NCBI GenBank assembly: GCA_024404655.1
Contig: JAKSPR010000201.1
Span: 1 to 5,554 of the forward strand
Source of the DNA: Clostridia bacterium
GTDB lineage: Bacteria; Bacillota; Clostridia; Oscillospirales; CAG-272
Direction: 5' to 3'
DNA: 5,554 bases
The notes beneath the pieces are model-generated. The model searched no databases. It had not been told where the DNA came from and saw nothing but the letters and a program-made list of their open reading frames with translations. Below, one piece after another: positions 5,420-5,554 of the stretch. Positions within the stretch are counted from its first letter, which is position 1. Each line of letters begins with the position of its first letter. The position numbers were made by a program, and so were the translations under genes.

Positions 5420-5554
5420 TCAGGCGACCCTTATTCTTACGGGCGTGTCCACTTCGCCCCTACCGTATAGGACCGTTAAGTCCACAACGCTGCTTTTCTT
5501 TAGGATGTTCAATGCGCCGTTTATGTCCGCATTCAGCATCATGCCATTACTGCA
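5420..5554 (-). CDS. tnpB: TnpB RNA-guided nuclease, C-terminal 44 residues (continues past the right edge)
   Basis: Reading leftward from 5554, the frame gives 44 residues and a TGA at 5422-5420. The fragment contains LNADINGALNILKK (residues 8-20) and ends with LYGRGEVDTPVRIRVA, the characteristic C-terminus of OrfB/TnpB proteins of the IS605/IS1341 group. Asp10 in NADINGA corresponds to the third RuvC active-site aspartate, so this part of the nuclease centre is intact. The Cys at the window edge may or may not be a zinc ligand; the usual second CxxC is not visible next to it. TnpB cuts DNA matching the guide of its omega RNA next to a short motif at the element's left end. No frameshift or stop interrupts the visible part, so the gene may be intact, but most of it lies outside the window. 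Confidence 0.92.
   Translation of the reverse strand, partial: CSNGMMLNADINGALNILKKSSVVDLTVLYGRGEVDTPVRIRVA

Larger units (their letters stand above)
5331..5460 (-). ncRNA. Probable omega RNA (reRNA) scaffold of the TnpB element
   Basis: TnpB proteins use an RNA derived from the 3' end of tnpB and the adjoining right end. Four hairpins line up here on the minus strand: GGGCG/CGCCC (5459-5441, 9-nt loop, inside tnpB); CGCCTG/CAGGTG (5426-5412, 3-nt loop, spanning the tnpB stop codon); GGGAACC/GGTTCCC (5386-5369, 4-nt loop); and CCCCCACTT/AAGTGGTGGG (5360-5338, 9 bp with one bulged base, loop CTTT). AAGAAGT on the plus strand occurs at both 5349-5355 and 5390-5396, so its complement could take part in alternative pairing. 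The guide would start directly after the element end, around 5330 going left. The 5' end of the mature RNA is not determinable, so the right-hand limit given is approximate. Confidence 0.62.
5330..5554 (-). mobile_element. Right end of a TnpB-encoding element (IS200/IS605 or IS1341-like), cut by the window edge
   Basis: The segment holds the 3' end of a tnpB gene, then a structured non-coding stretch ending in a 9-bp hairpin and, on the minus strand, GGGTAGTTCA(C). A subterminal hairpin followed by a short unpaired tail is typical of IS200/IS605-type right ends, which have no inverted terminal repeats. The exact boundary cannot be fixed from one copy. By resemblance to other ends finishing in TTCA plus one base, it falls at 5330 or 5331, i.e. 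at the symporter stop codon. Whether a tnpA transposase or a left end exists lies outside the window, so it could be a tnpB-only IS1341-like element. Confidence 0.8.

Noticed and set aside
1..5554. CRISPR arrays, tRNA or rRNA genes
   Set aside because: I saw no regularly spaced direct repeats, no tRNA-like cloverleaf and no rRNA-like stretch. Gaps between genes are short apart from 2614-2801 and the element end.

Overview
This window looks like a chromosomal segment of a Gram-positive anaerobe, most likely a gut-type member of the Clostridia (Firmicutes). I infer this from four things: strong AAGGAG-type ribosome binding sites, two lipoprotein signal peptides without an outer-membrane context, the clostridial style of the large FtsX-like permease, and an IS200/IS605-type TnpB element. 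The sequence does not allow a genus assignment.

Layout, left to right. Positions 1-2613 hold a compact minus-strand operon, transcribed leftward from a promoter near 2662-2670. Its gene order is a secreted lipase-like lipoprotein (2613-1375), an ABC transporter ATPase of the MacB/LolD class (1372-671), and the N-terminal part of a large FtsX-like permease (671 to beyond position 1). Junctions are 2 nt and a TGATG stop/start overlap, so the three proteins are probably co-translated. The region 2614-2801 is an AT-rich divergent promoter region. The plus strand starts there with a lipoprotein carrying a phosphodiester glycosidase (NAGPA-type) domain (2802-3869). It is followed after 69 bp by a sodium/alanine-type symporter of the AGCS family (3939-5333) that uses a TTG start.

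The right end (about 5330-5554) is the 3' end of a TnpB-encoding insertion element in minus orientation. It holds the last 44 codons of tnpB, followed by four consecutive RNA hairpins that fit an omega RNA (reRNA) scaffold. The element ends at, or within a base of, the symporter's stop codon, so that stop codon may be supplied by the element. If so, the guide of this omega RNA would read into the symporter's own 3' end.

Functional picture. Both lipoproteins are predicted to be anchored on the outer face of the membrane, and both transporters sit in it. The region therefore concerns the cell envelope: lipid or ester hydrolysis coupled to an ABC export/extraction system on one strand, glycan or glycolipid phosphodiester processing and amino-acid uptake on the other. 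No complete known defence or mobile system is visible. The most unusual points are the lipase-ATPase-permease operon, the cysteine-rich active-site region of the NAGPA protein, and the element/symporter junction.
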